Shown here one piece after another: positions 7,370-13,968 of a DNA stretch of 17,684 nt (its first letter is position 1; every line of letters begins with the position of its first letter). The notes under the pieces were generated by a model. The model made no database searches, had not been told where the DNA came from, and was given only the letters and a program-made list of their open reading frames with translations. The DNA comes from Burkholderiales bacterium (GTDB lineage: Bacteria > Pseudomonadota > Gammaproteobacteria > Burkholderiales > Burkholderiaceae_C), in assembly GCA_025352345.1 (NCBI GenBank), contig JANXTP010000199.1, positions 1 through 17,684 of the forward strand, read 5' to 3'. The position numbers and the translations under genes are program-made.

Positions 7370-8236
7370 TCAAACCAGTTCGCGCCGCAACAGACGTTCG
7401 AGCACGCGCAGCGGCGAGGTCGACGCATCGCGCATGCCGTTGATCGGCAGGTAGAACGTCTGCTCGAACAGGTGCTGGCCGGCCATCGCCGCGTGCGAGA
7501 CCTGGTCGGTGTAGACCAGCCAGCTGCTGCCGGGTGCGAACTGTTGGGTGTGCTGCGGGGCCTGGGCCTGGTAGGCGGCGTCCGCCTTCATCTGGTCATG
7601 CAGTTGCAGCATGAAATGGTCGTAGGCGCTGCGCCTGGATTTGGTGATGCCCAGCGAGTGCAACACCGCGCTGCTGCCCCACAGCGGGCGATGCAGGGAC
7701 GGCAGGTAGCGCCGCGCCACGCCCTCGAACGACTCGCCGAGGCGCCAGGTGCGGGGCCGGCTCTCGGGGTGCACATTGGTGAACAGCCGAAGGATGCGCT
7801 TGCCCTGGGTCGGTGACGACGGGAAGCTGTCGACATGCAGCCGGGTGTCGTCCTTGCGCCAGGAGGTGGTTCGACCTTCGACCTCCACCGGCCGGAAGCT
7901 GGTGCGGCCGGCCTGGGTTGCCGGCAAGTAGCTCGGCAGCAGCTGGCGCAGCAAGGTCGCGCTGCTGCTCGCATAGCGTTCCACCATGCCGCGCAGCGGT
8001 TCGAGGTTGTCGCGGCTGCCTTGCAGCGCGCCAGTGGCCGGGTTCAGGCTGATGTTCTTGCCGGCGTCGGCCAAGCGGGGGTCGAGGAACCTGAGTTCGG
8101 CCTCGTGCAGCGGGAAAGCGAGGTGCGGCAGCAACAAGACGCTGCCGCCTTCGAGGGCCTGCAGTGCGGCGTCCTGCTGCTGGGATGAACACGCCTGGTC
8201 CCAGTGTTCGATGGGCAGGCTGACGATGTCGGTCAA
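7370..8236 (-). CDS. kdoO: Kdo hydroxylase family Fe(II)/2-oxoglutarate oxygenase
   Basis: A 288-residue protein of the Kdo hydroxylase family, which turns the 3-deoxy-D-manno-octulosonic acid of the LPS inner core into the 3-hydroxy sugar Ko. The non-heme iron site is visible as H134-x-D136 (TRLHVDSFPSSP) with the distal H248 (TDQVSHAAMAGQHLFEQTFY). Other family blocks are RILRLFTNVHPESRPRTWRL and WGSSAVLHSLGITKSRRSAY. I start at TTG 8236, not at the more upstream codon 8365, because GAGGAA lies seven bases before it, the length then matches the family, and the longer version would overlap the upstream gene with an Arg-rich tail. It is last in a leftward block, 46 bases after the flippase-like gene. 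Acceptor sugar and stereochemistry are assumed from the family. Confidence 0.87.
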   Translation of the reverse strand: MTDIVSLPIEHWDQACSSQQQDAALQALEGGSVLLLPHLAFPLHEAELRFLDPRLADAGKNISLNPATGALQGSRDNLEPLRGMVERYASSSATLLRQLLPSYLPATQAGRTSFRPVEVEGRTTSWRKDDTRLHVDSFPSSPTQGKRILRLFTNVHPESRPRTWRLGESFEGVARRYLPSLHRPLWGSSAVLHSLGITKSRRSAYDHFMLQLHDQMKADAAYQAQAPQHTQQFAPGSSWLVYTDQVSHAAMAGQHLFEQTFYLPINGMRDASTSPLRVLERLLRRELV

Positions 8237-8243
8237 GTCGGCG

Positions 8244-8249
8244 TTCCTC
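8244..8249 (-). promoter_or_regulatory. Shine-Dalgarno site deciding the kdoO TTG start
   Basis: On the minus strand GAGGAA lies seven bases before TTG 8236, a strong match to the 16S rRNA tail at normal spacing. It argues for translation from TTG even though the frame stays open to 8365. Confidence 0.7.
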
Positions 8250-8282
8250 GCTTTTTCGATCGGAGACGATACCCCCAGACCG

Positions 8283-9272
8283 CTATCGAGGCGCCGCGTC
8301 GGGTCCGCTGACCTTGTTGGCCGATGCCATCGGCCACAGTGCCAGCGGCGCCTGCAACAGCGCATAAATGCCGTAGGTGGCTGCCGCCGCCACCGCCAGC
8401 GGCGGCGCGATCCCGAAAACCGACCAGCCGGCGGCGGCCGCCGCCTCGCGCGTGCCCCAGCCGCCGAAGCTGACCGGCATCGAGGCCAGCAGCAGGATCG
8501 GCGCCGTGGTCACCACGATCAACCAGGCCGGCAAGGCGACGCCGAACGCCCGCGCGGCGCAGAACAGGGCGCCCACGGTGAACACATGCACCAGCAGCGA
8601 GGCCGCAGCCTGCCACAGGTACTGCTTCAAGCCCTTGGGCCGTTGCAGCAACTCGACTGCCGTCGCGCGGCGGCTGCCGGGCTGCGCCCCCCGCCCGGCC
8701 AGCGTGGCCAGGGCCAGCAACACACAAAGCGGCAGGACCAGCACCGCCAGCAGCAGCATCGCCGCGAGCCACGCCGTGCTCCACGCATCGGGCATCTGCA
8801 GCAGCCCTCGCACACGCTGCATCTCGGGCGTGCCCAGCCCGCCGAACAGGCCCAGCGCGGCCAGTGCGAACAGGATCCACAGGCCACTCAACCGGTCCAG
8901 CACCACCGACAGGCCGGCGGCACCCCGTGGGCAACCGTCGCGCTGCAATTGCCAGGCCCGAAACAGATCGCCCCCGACCACCGCGCCAGGCAGCACGATG
9001 TTGATGGCGGCGCCTTGGAAATACACCGCCGTCGACCAGCGTGGGCTGACCGCATGTCCCAGCCAGCGCGCCAGCTCGCCCCAGCGCAGCGCGGCCGAGA
9101 CATTGCCTGCGAACGCGCAGAGCAGCCCGGCCGCGAGCCACCGGCCATCGGCCCCGCGCAGCGCGGCCCAGATCGCCTGCGGACCCGCCCACCACACCAC
9201 ACCGCCGAGCAACAACGGCGCGCCTAGCAGGCGCAGCACCTGCCACGTACGCCGCCGCGACGACACGCTCAA
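8283..9272 (-). CDS. Flippase-like / LPG-synthase transmembrane domain protein
   Basis: A 329-residue polytopic inner-membrane protein with roughly seven to eight hydrophobic spans. It carries the signatures of the family Pfam calls LPG_synthase_TM: FAGNVSAALRWGELARWLGH near the N-terminus, INIVLPGAVVGGDLFRAWQL, SVVLDRLSGLW and MPVSFGGWGTREAAAAA. It lacks the soluble C-terminal domain of MprF, so it should not make lysyl-phosphatidylglycerol itself; stand-alone members are found near glycosyltransferases and lipid-sugar genes and have been proposed as lipid-linked sugar flippases or glycolipid partners. The start TTG 9272 overlaps the TGA of the epimerase gene (TTGA, 9269-9272), which indicates coupling; GTG 9266 is an alternative. 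It sits between a uronic acid epimerase and a Kdo hydroxylase, which suggests envelope glycan work. The true substrate is unknown. Confidence 0.85.
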   Translation of the reverse strand: MSVSSRRRTWQVLRLLGAPLLLGGVVWWAGPQAIWAALRGADGRWLAAGLLCAFAGNVSAALRWGELARWLGHAVSPRWSTAVYFQGAAINIVLPGAVVGGDLFRAWQLQRDGCPRGAAGLSVVLDRLSGLWILFALAALGLFGGLGTPEMQRVRGLLQMPDAWSTAWLAAMLLLAVLVLPLCVLLALATLAGRGAQPGSRRATAVELLQRPKGLKQYLWQAAASLLVHVFTVGALFCAARAFGVALPAWLIVVTTAPILLLASMPVSFGGWGTREAAAAAGWSVFGIAPPLAVAAAATYGIYALLQAPLALWPMASANKVSGPDAAPR

Positions 9273-10300
9273 GCGCCGGCGCCGCGGGAGCTGCCGGGAA
9301 AGTAGCGCGGTTTGAACCAGTCGGTGAAACGCTGCACGCCGACGGCCAGTGGGGTGCTCGGGCTGAAGCCGACCCAGGCGTCGAGCGCGGCGGTGTCGGC
9401 GTGCGTAGCGAGCACATCACCCGGTTGCAGCGGCAGCATCTCGCGCACCGCGGTGACGCCCAGCGCCCGTTCCATCGCGTCGATGAAGTCCAGCAGCGGC
9501 ACTGGCGTGCTGTTGCCGATGTTGAAGAGGCGCCACGGCGCACTGCTGCTGGCCGGGTCGGGCGCAGCGGGGTCGTAGTGCGGGTTCGCCGTCGCCGGCT
9601 TGTCGAGCACGCGCAGCACGCCTTCGACAATGTCGTCGACGTAGGTGAAGTCGCGCGTCATCCGGCCCTGGTTGTAGACCTTGATCGGGCGGCCCGCGAG
9701 CATCGCGTCGGCGAACAGGAAGGGCGCCATGTCGGGCCGGCCCCAGGGCCCGTAGACGGTGAAGAAGCGCAACCCGGTCGTCGGCAAGCCGTAGAGGTGG
9801 CTGTAGCTGTGCGCCATCGCCTCGTTGGCCTTCTTGGTGGCGGCATACAGGCTCACCGGGTGATCCACCGCATCGGCCTCCGCATACGGCAGCTTCGCGT
9901 TGCCACCGTAGACGCTCGATGAGCTGGCGTAGACCAGGTGCGCCACACCGTGGTGACGGCAGCCTTCCAGCACATTGGCAAAGCCGATCAGGTTGCTGTC
10001 GACGTAGGCCATCGGGTGGGTCAGCGAATAGCGTACGCCGGCCTGCGCGCCCAGGTGCACGACGCCATCGAAACGCTCGCGGGCGAACAGCGCGGCCATG
10101 CCGTCGCGGTCGGCGAGATCAAGCTTGTGGAATGCAAACGCTTCCGACCCGTTCAGGCGCGCCAGCCGGTCGCCCTTCAGTGCCGGGTCGTAGTAGTCGT
10201 TCAGGTTGTCGATGCCGACCACGCGGTCGCCGCGCGCCAGCAGCCGCTGCGCGACGAACATACCGATGAAGCCGGCCACGCCGGTGACGAGGACTTTCAT
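9269..10300 (-). CDS. NAD-dependent epimerase, UDP-glucuronate 4-epimerase-like
   Basis: A 343-residue extended short-chain dehydrogenase. The NAD-binding loop is TGVAGFIG (6-13). The catalytic residues are in YASSSSVYG (about 124-132) and Y152-x3-K156 (SLYAATKKANE). GIDNLNDYYDPALK after the second strand, GAQAGVRYSLTHPMAYVDSN and LRFFTVYGPWGRPDMAPFLF are typical of UDP-glucuronate 4-epimerases, which make UDP-galacturonate for LPS or capsule. I start at ATG 10300, where the Rossmann fold begins; the frame is open to 10417, but the extra 39 residues have no family match and would run into the divergent gene. Its stop overlaps the flippase-like start by four bases. UDP-glucose 4-epimerase or another UDP-sugar activity cannot be excluded. 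Confidence 0.9.
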   Translation of the reverse strand: MKVLVTGVAGFIGMFVAQRLLARGDRVVGIDNLNDYYDPALKGDRLARLNGSEAFAFHKLDLADRDGMAALFARERFDGVVHLGAQAGVRYSLTHPMAYVDSNLIGFANVLEGCRHHGVAHLVYASSSSVYGGNAKLPYAEADAVDHPVSLYAATKKANEAMAHSYSHLYGLPTTGLRFFTVYGPWGRPDMAPFLFADAMLAGRPIKVYNQGRMTRDFTYVDDIVEGVLRVLDKPATANPHYDPAAPDPASSSAPWRLFNIGNSTPVPLLDFIDAMERALGVTAVREMLPLQPGDVLATHADTAALDAWVGFSPSTPLAVGVQRFTDWFKPRYFPGSSRGAGA

Positions 10301-10344
10301 GTCGGAAGCAGCGCCACAATTCGAAGCTTGAGGGCCGAGGATGG
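10301..10344. promoter_or_regulatory. Very short divergent promoter region
   Basis: Only 44 bases separate the epimerase start from the flavoprotein start at 10345, or 71 if the latter starts at 10372. CACAAT at 10315-10320 resembles a -10 box for rightward transcription, without a good -35. Promoter elements for one or both directions probably lie inside the opposite gene. Nothing more specific is visible. Confidence 0.3.
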
Positions 10345-11670
10345 ATGTTGGCTCATTGTCCCGTGTTTCGCATGCCGCACCCCTTGCCGAATCCCACCGC
10401 TGCGTTGAATCTGCCACTCGATGCGCTGCCTGCGCACTGCGATGTGCTGGTCGTCGGCGCCGGGCCGGCCGGCAGCGCGGCAGCGATCACGCTGGCGGGC
10501 GCCGGGTTCGACGTGGTGCTGATCGACCAGCAGGCGTTCCCGCGCGACAAGGTCTGCGGCGACGGCCTGATCCCCGACGCGCACCACGCGCTGCGCCGGC
10601 TGGGGCTGCTCGACGCGGTGCTGGCGCGCGCGCGCTCGGTGCGCCATGTCGCGGTGATCGGCCCGCGCGGCGGACGCATCGACGTGCCGGGCACGCTGGC
10701 CGTGCTGCCGCGCCGCGAGCTGGATTGGATGCTGTGCGAGGCGGCGGTCGAGGCCGGCGCGCGGATGCACGCACCAGCGCGTTTTGTCAGCCTGCTGGAA
10801 GAAGGCGAAGCCCACGGACGCCGTGTCGTCGGTGCCACCGTGCGCACGGCGGATGTGACCCGTGAGGTGCGCGCCACATGGGTGCTGATCGCCAGCGGCG
10901 CGCCGCCGCAGGCGCTGCTGGCCGCCGAGATGTGCGAGCGCCGCACACCCACCGGCGTGGCGCTGCGCGGCTATGTGAAAAACCCGGCGATGGTCGATCG
11001 CATCACCGAACTCGAGGTGGTGTGGCACCCGCGGATGAAGCGCGGCTACGGCTGGGTCTTTCCGGGCCCCGATGGCGTGTTCAACATCGGCGTCGGCGTG
11101 GCGCACAGCCATGCATTTGCCGACACGCCTGGCCGTGATGCGGGCCAGACGATGCAAAACGTCAACCTGCGCACGATGTTCGACGAATTCACTCGCGTTC
11201 ACCAGGCTGCTGGCGATCTGGTGGCCGGCGGTGAGTGGGTCGGCGAGCTGAAGGGCGCGCCGCTGCGCTGTTCGCTGCGAGGCGGGAAGCTGTCGCGACC
11301 GGGCTTGCTGGTGACCGGCGAAGCCGCCGGCAGCACCTACGCCTTCACCGGCGAAGGCATCGGCAAGGCGCTGGAAACCGGGCTGGCTGCCGCCGACGTG
11401 CTGATCGATGGGCGCCGCCAGCAACTCCCGGAGGCCCAGGTGCGCGCCACCTACGAGCAGCAGGTGCGCGCGCTGCAACCGCGCTACGAGATGTACGACA
11501 AGGCGAACATCGTCAACATGCACCCGTGGCTGGTCGACCTGGTGGTGTGGAGCGCCAAGCGCAGCCCGAGCCGCCTGCGGCGCATGACCGGCTTGCTCGA
11601 AGAAACGCACCTGCCACGCAGCCTGCTGACGGTGAAAAGCTGGCTGCGCCTGCTGTTCGTGCACAGCTGA
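10345..11670 (+). CDS. Geranylgeranyl reductase family FAD-dependent oxidoreductase
   Basis: A 441-residue flavoprotein. The FAD loop is VVGAGPAGSAAA (36-47), followed by Asp61 for the ribose. PRDKVCGDGL (66-75) is the signature of the geranylgeranyl reductase branch. GYGWVFPGPDGVFNIGVGV and GEAAGSTYAFTGEGIGKALE complete the second FAD and substrate region. The usual GD motif reads GE here. Family members reduce isoprenoid double bonds (BchP, archaeal lipid GGR) or act as uncharacterised oxidoreductases. I see no photosynthesis or archaeal-type lipid genes nearby, so the substrate is open. Start: ATG 10345 has GAGG at 10337-10340, a rather short spacing; ATG 10372 is an alternative that keeps the whole fold. 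Eleven bases downstream is the YafJ-like gene, probably co-transcribed. Confidence 0.87.
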   Translation: MLAHCPVFRMPHPLPNPTAALNLPLDALPAHCDVLVVGAGPAGSAAAITLAGAGFDVVLIDQQAFPRDKVCGDGLIPDAHHALRRLGLLDAVLARARSVRHVAVIGPRGGRIDVPGTLAVLPRRELDWMLCEAAVEAGARMHAPARFVSLLEEGEAHGRRVVGATVRTADVTREVRATWVLIASGAPPQALLAAEMCERRTPTGVALRGYVKNPAMVDRITELEVVWHPRMKRGYGWVFPGPDGVFNIGVGVAHSHAFADTPGRDAGQTMQNVNLRTMFDEFTRVHQAAGDLVAGGEWVGELKGAPLRCSLRGGKLSRPGLLVTGEAAGSTYAFTGEGIGKALETGLAAADVLIDGRRQQLPEAQVRATYEQQVRALQPRYEMYDKANIVNMHPWLVDLVVWSAKRSPSRLRRMTGLLEETHLPRSLLTVKSWLRLLFVHS

Positions 11671-11681
11671 GGGCCGACCGC

Positions 11682-12443
11682 ATGTGTCAGCTCCTCGGAA
11701 TGAACGGCAACACGCCGACCGACATCGTGTTCAGCTTCACCGGCTTTTCGACCCGCGCTGCCGAGCACCAGGACGGCTTCGGCATCGCGTTCTTCGAAGG
11801 CGCCGGGCTGCGGCTGTTCGTCGATGCGCAAAGCGCGCGCCATTCGCCGGTGGCGGAGATGGTGCGGCGCTACCCGATCCGTTCGACCAACGTGATTGCG
11901 CACATCCGCAAAGCCACGCAGGGTCGCGTCGCGCTGGAAAACTCGCACCCCTTCGTGCGCGAGCTCTGGGGCCGCTATTGGGCGTTTGCGCACAACGGCA
12001 ACCTGGTCAACTACGCGCCGCGATTGCACGCGTCGTTCCACCCGGTCGGCGACACCGACAGCGAACTCGCGTTCTGCTGGCTGATGCAGGAGCTGGCCAA
12101 GGCGCACGCCCGCATGCCCTCGGTGGCCGAGCTGACCGCGACCTTGCGCGAGCTGGTGCCGCAGATCGCCGCGCACGGCAGCTTCAATTTCATGTTGAGC
12201 CAGGGCGAAGCGCTGTGGGCGCACTGCTCGACGCAGCTCAGCTACCTGGTGCGCCAGCACCCGTTCCACGAAGCGCGCCTGCAGGACGACGACATCAGCG
12301 TCGACTTCGCCCGGCTCACCACCCCGACCGACCGGGTGGCGTTGATCGTCACCGACCCGCTGACCTGCGACGAAGCCTGGATCGCTTTCGCGCCGGGCGA
12401 GCTGAAGGTGTTCGTCGGCGGTGAGCCCCTGGCAACGGTTTGA
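11682..12443 (+). CDS. Class II glutamine amidotransferase, YafJ-like
   Basis: A 253-residue stand-alone Ntn-type glutaminase domain. Cys2, exposed after removal of Met1, is the nucleophile (MCQLLGMNGNTPTDIVFSF). HQDGFGIAFFEG, STNVIAHIRKATQG, LENSHPFVREL and FAHNGNL (oxyanion hole and glutamine site), then GDTDSELAFCWL, follow the order of E. coli YafJ, which it matches nearly end to end as I recall that sequence. Such proteins release ammonia from glutamine or hydrolyse a gamma-glutamyl bond, but no synthase domain is attached, so the acceptor is unknown. The start ATG 11682 is supported by GAGGG at 11669-11673, which overlaps the stop of the flavoprotein gene. The two genes very likely form an operon. 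Confidence 0.92.
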   Translation: MCQLLGMNGNTPTDIVFSFTGFSTRAAEHQDGFGIAFFEGAGLRLFVDAQSARHSPVAEMVRRYPIRSTNVIAHIRKATQGRVALENSHPFVRELWGRYWAFAHNGNLVNYAPRLHASFHPVGDTDSELAFCWLMQELAKAHARMPSVAELTATLRELVPQIAAHGSFNFMLSQGEALWAHCSTQLSYLVRQHPFHEARLQDDDISVDFARLTTPTDRVALIVTDPLTCDEAWIAFAPGELKVFVGGEPLATV

Positions 12444-12568
12444 TCGACGCGCCGAGACGCGGCAGGCTCCTACAGCGACAGTTACGACTTCCTACGCTGT
12501 GGTGATGCGGCCTTTGGCAGAATCATGCTGGCCAGAAGCGGTCCTTTTCACGCCGCACAGGACCTGTG
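12444..12568 (+). promoter_or_regulatory. Gap ahead of the DUF4382 gene with an inverted repeat
   Basis: The gap holds the inverted repeat ACAGCG (12472-12477) and CGCTGT (12495-12500), spaced by 17 bases, with TCCTAC occurring just before or within each arm. There is no T-run after it, so it is not an intrinsic terminator for the YafJ-like gene. It may be an operator or chance. I see no convincing promoter boxes. Confidence 0.25.
12559..12562 (+). promoter_or_regulatory. Shine-Dalgarno site for the DUF4382 lipoprotein frame
   Basis: AGGA lies six bases before TTG 12569, the start of the frame that encodes a lipoprotein signal peptide. GTG 12566 in the same frame is closer than usual. This site supports translation beginning in the signal-peptide frame and not in the frame of the long downstream open reading frame. 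Confidence 0.5.
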
Positions 12569-13784
12569 TTGATCTTTTCCCGATTCCCGATTTCACGTGG
12601 CGCTGTTGTCCGCCACACCCCGGCGGCACTGGCCGGCGCATGCCTGCTGGTCTTGGCGGCCTGTGGCGGCGGTGGTAGCTGGTGGTGGTAGCACCGGCAC
12701 CTTGAGCCTGGCGCTGACCGATGCACCGTCTTGCGGCTACGACGCCGTCAATGTCACGGTGGAAAAGGTCCGCGTGCACAAGAGCGGCAGCGCCACCGAC
12801 ACCGACAGCGGTTGGTCCGAAGTGGTGCTTTCCACACCCACGCGGCTGAACCTGCTGACACTGACCAACGGCGTGCTTGATGAGCTCGGCCAGACCGCGC
12901 TGCCGACCGGCAAGTACACCCAGTTGCGCCTGGTGCTGTCGCCGAACGACAGCGCCCACCCGCTGGCCAATTCGGTAACGCCGACCGGCGGCAGCGAAAC
13001 TGCCTTGACCACGCCCAGTGGCCAGCAAAGCGGCATCAAGACCAACATCGACATCGACATCGCCGCCGACAAGGTGGCCGACTTCGTGCTCGACTTCCAG
13101 GTCTGCAAGTCGATCGTCAAGCGCGGCAACACCGGGCAGTACAACCTGAAGCCAGTGATCACCGTGCTGCCGCGCCTGTCGGACGCCGGCATGCGCATCG
13201 TCGGCTACGTCGACACCACGCTGACGCCAGCGACGACCAGCGTGTCGGCCCAGGTCGGCGGGGTGCCGGTGCGTTCAACGCCACCGGATTCGACCGGCAA
13301 GTTCGTGCTGTACCCGGTGCCGGCCGGTAATTACGACCTGGTGGTCAATGCCGAGGGTCACGTCACCGCAGTGGTCACCGGCGTGCCGGTGGTCACGACC
13401 GCGTACACCTACGTCAACACCACCACCTCGCGCATCAACCCGCCAGCAGCAACGGCACGCAGCGTGAGCGGCACCGTCAGCACCGGCGTCGACCCGATCG
13501 ATGCGGTGGTGCGCGCGCTGAAGCTCTACGACGGCGGCCTGACGGTCGAACTGGGCGCGGTGCCGGTCGATGCGCTGAACGGGACGTACTCGTTCAGCCT
13601 GCCGGCCGAAGCCCCGCTGCGTGCAGCATATGCCGCAGAGACCACACCGCTGGTGTTCGCGACCGATCCGATCTCGCCGACCGGCCTGTACACGCTGGAG
13701 GCAACGTTCGCCAGCACCGCCAAGACCCAGGTGGTCGATGTCAGCGCGGGATCTGTCACCGCGACGACGTTCACGTTCCCGTAA
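12569..13784 (+). CDS. DUF4382 lipoprotein with an apparent frameshift after the lipobox
   Basis: The N-terminus read from TTG 12569 is a lipoprotein signal peptide: basic start, hydrophobic stretch, lipobox LAAC with Cys32, then GGGGS. That frame hits TAG at 12689-12691. The rest of the protein continues in the next frame from about GGT 12681: GGGSTGTLSLALTDAPSC, then a DUF4382 domain (to roughly 13180; VTVEKVRVHKSG, TGKYTQLRLVLSP) and a carboxypeptidase-regulatory-like beta-sandwich (GKFVLYPVPAGNYDLVVNAE, 13298-13357). The body frame is open from GTG 12597, but its first 28 residues are Arg/Trp/Pro-rich and hold no signal peptide. One extra base (such as T12680) or two missing bases would join the halves through a Gly/Ser linker. 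The function of DUF4382 proteins is unknown; the domain pair implies an outer-membrane-anchored binding protein. It may be non-functional, phase-variable, or a sequence error. Confidence 0.8.
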
Positions 13785-13805
13785 CTGTCTCTTCCATCAC
13801 CATTG

Positions 13806-13834
13806 AACCGGCGCTGAAAGGCGCCGGTTTTTTT
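13806..13834 (+). terminator. Intrinsic terminator after the DUF4382 gene
   Basis: AACCGGCGC (13806-13814) pairs perfectly with GCGCCGGTT (13821-13829) around the loop TGAAAG. The last two stem bases begin a run of seven Ts to 13834. It lies 21 bases after the stop codon of the DUF4382 gene and is the only textbook terminator in the window. Confidence 0.92.
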
Positions 13835-13968
13835 ATGGGCCACGACACCGTGAGGCGACGCTGCGGATTCCTCGTTGCTCGGCCCGCGCCGCAAAGCTGA
13901 GACACTGCACGGCCGCTCCGTCGCACGCGCCCGCGCACTGCCCTCGCGCTGTTCATCCCGCTAAGCCC

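Noticed and set aside
8237..8365. N-terminal extension of the Kdo hydroxylase to a start at 8365
   Set aside because: The extension is Arg- and Cys-rich, overlaps the end of the flippase-like gene, and lacks the strong ribosome site seen before TTG 8236.
7986..9227. 413-codon plus-strand frame opposite the Kdo hydroxylase and flippase-like genes
   Set aside because: It is rich in Gln, Arg and His and spans two real genes and the gap between them; it is a composition shadow.
10301..10417. N-terminal extension of the epimerase to a start at 10417
   Set aside because: The extra 39 residues have no family match, would overlap the divergent flavoprotein start, and the Rossmann fold begins exactly at ATG 10300.
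10297..11664. 455-codon minus-strand frame opposite the geranylgeranyl-reductase-like gene
   Set aside because: The plus strand shows clear FAD motifs; the antisense product has none and a skewed composition.
12680..12692. Programmed +1 frameshift at TGG TAG C, as in the release factor 2 gene
   Set aside because: The Trp tRNA would re-pair poorly in the shifted frame and no stimulating element is evident. It is kept only as one option within the frameshift finding.
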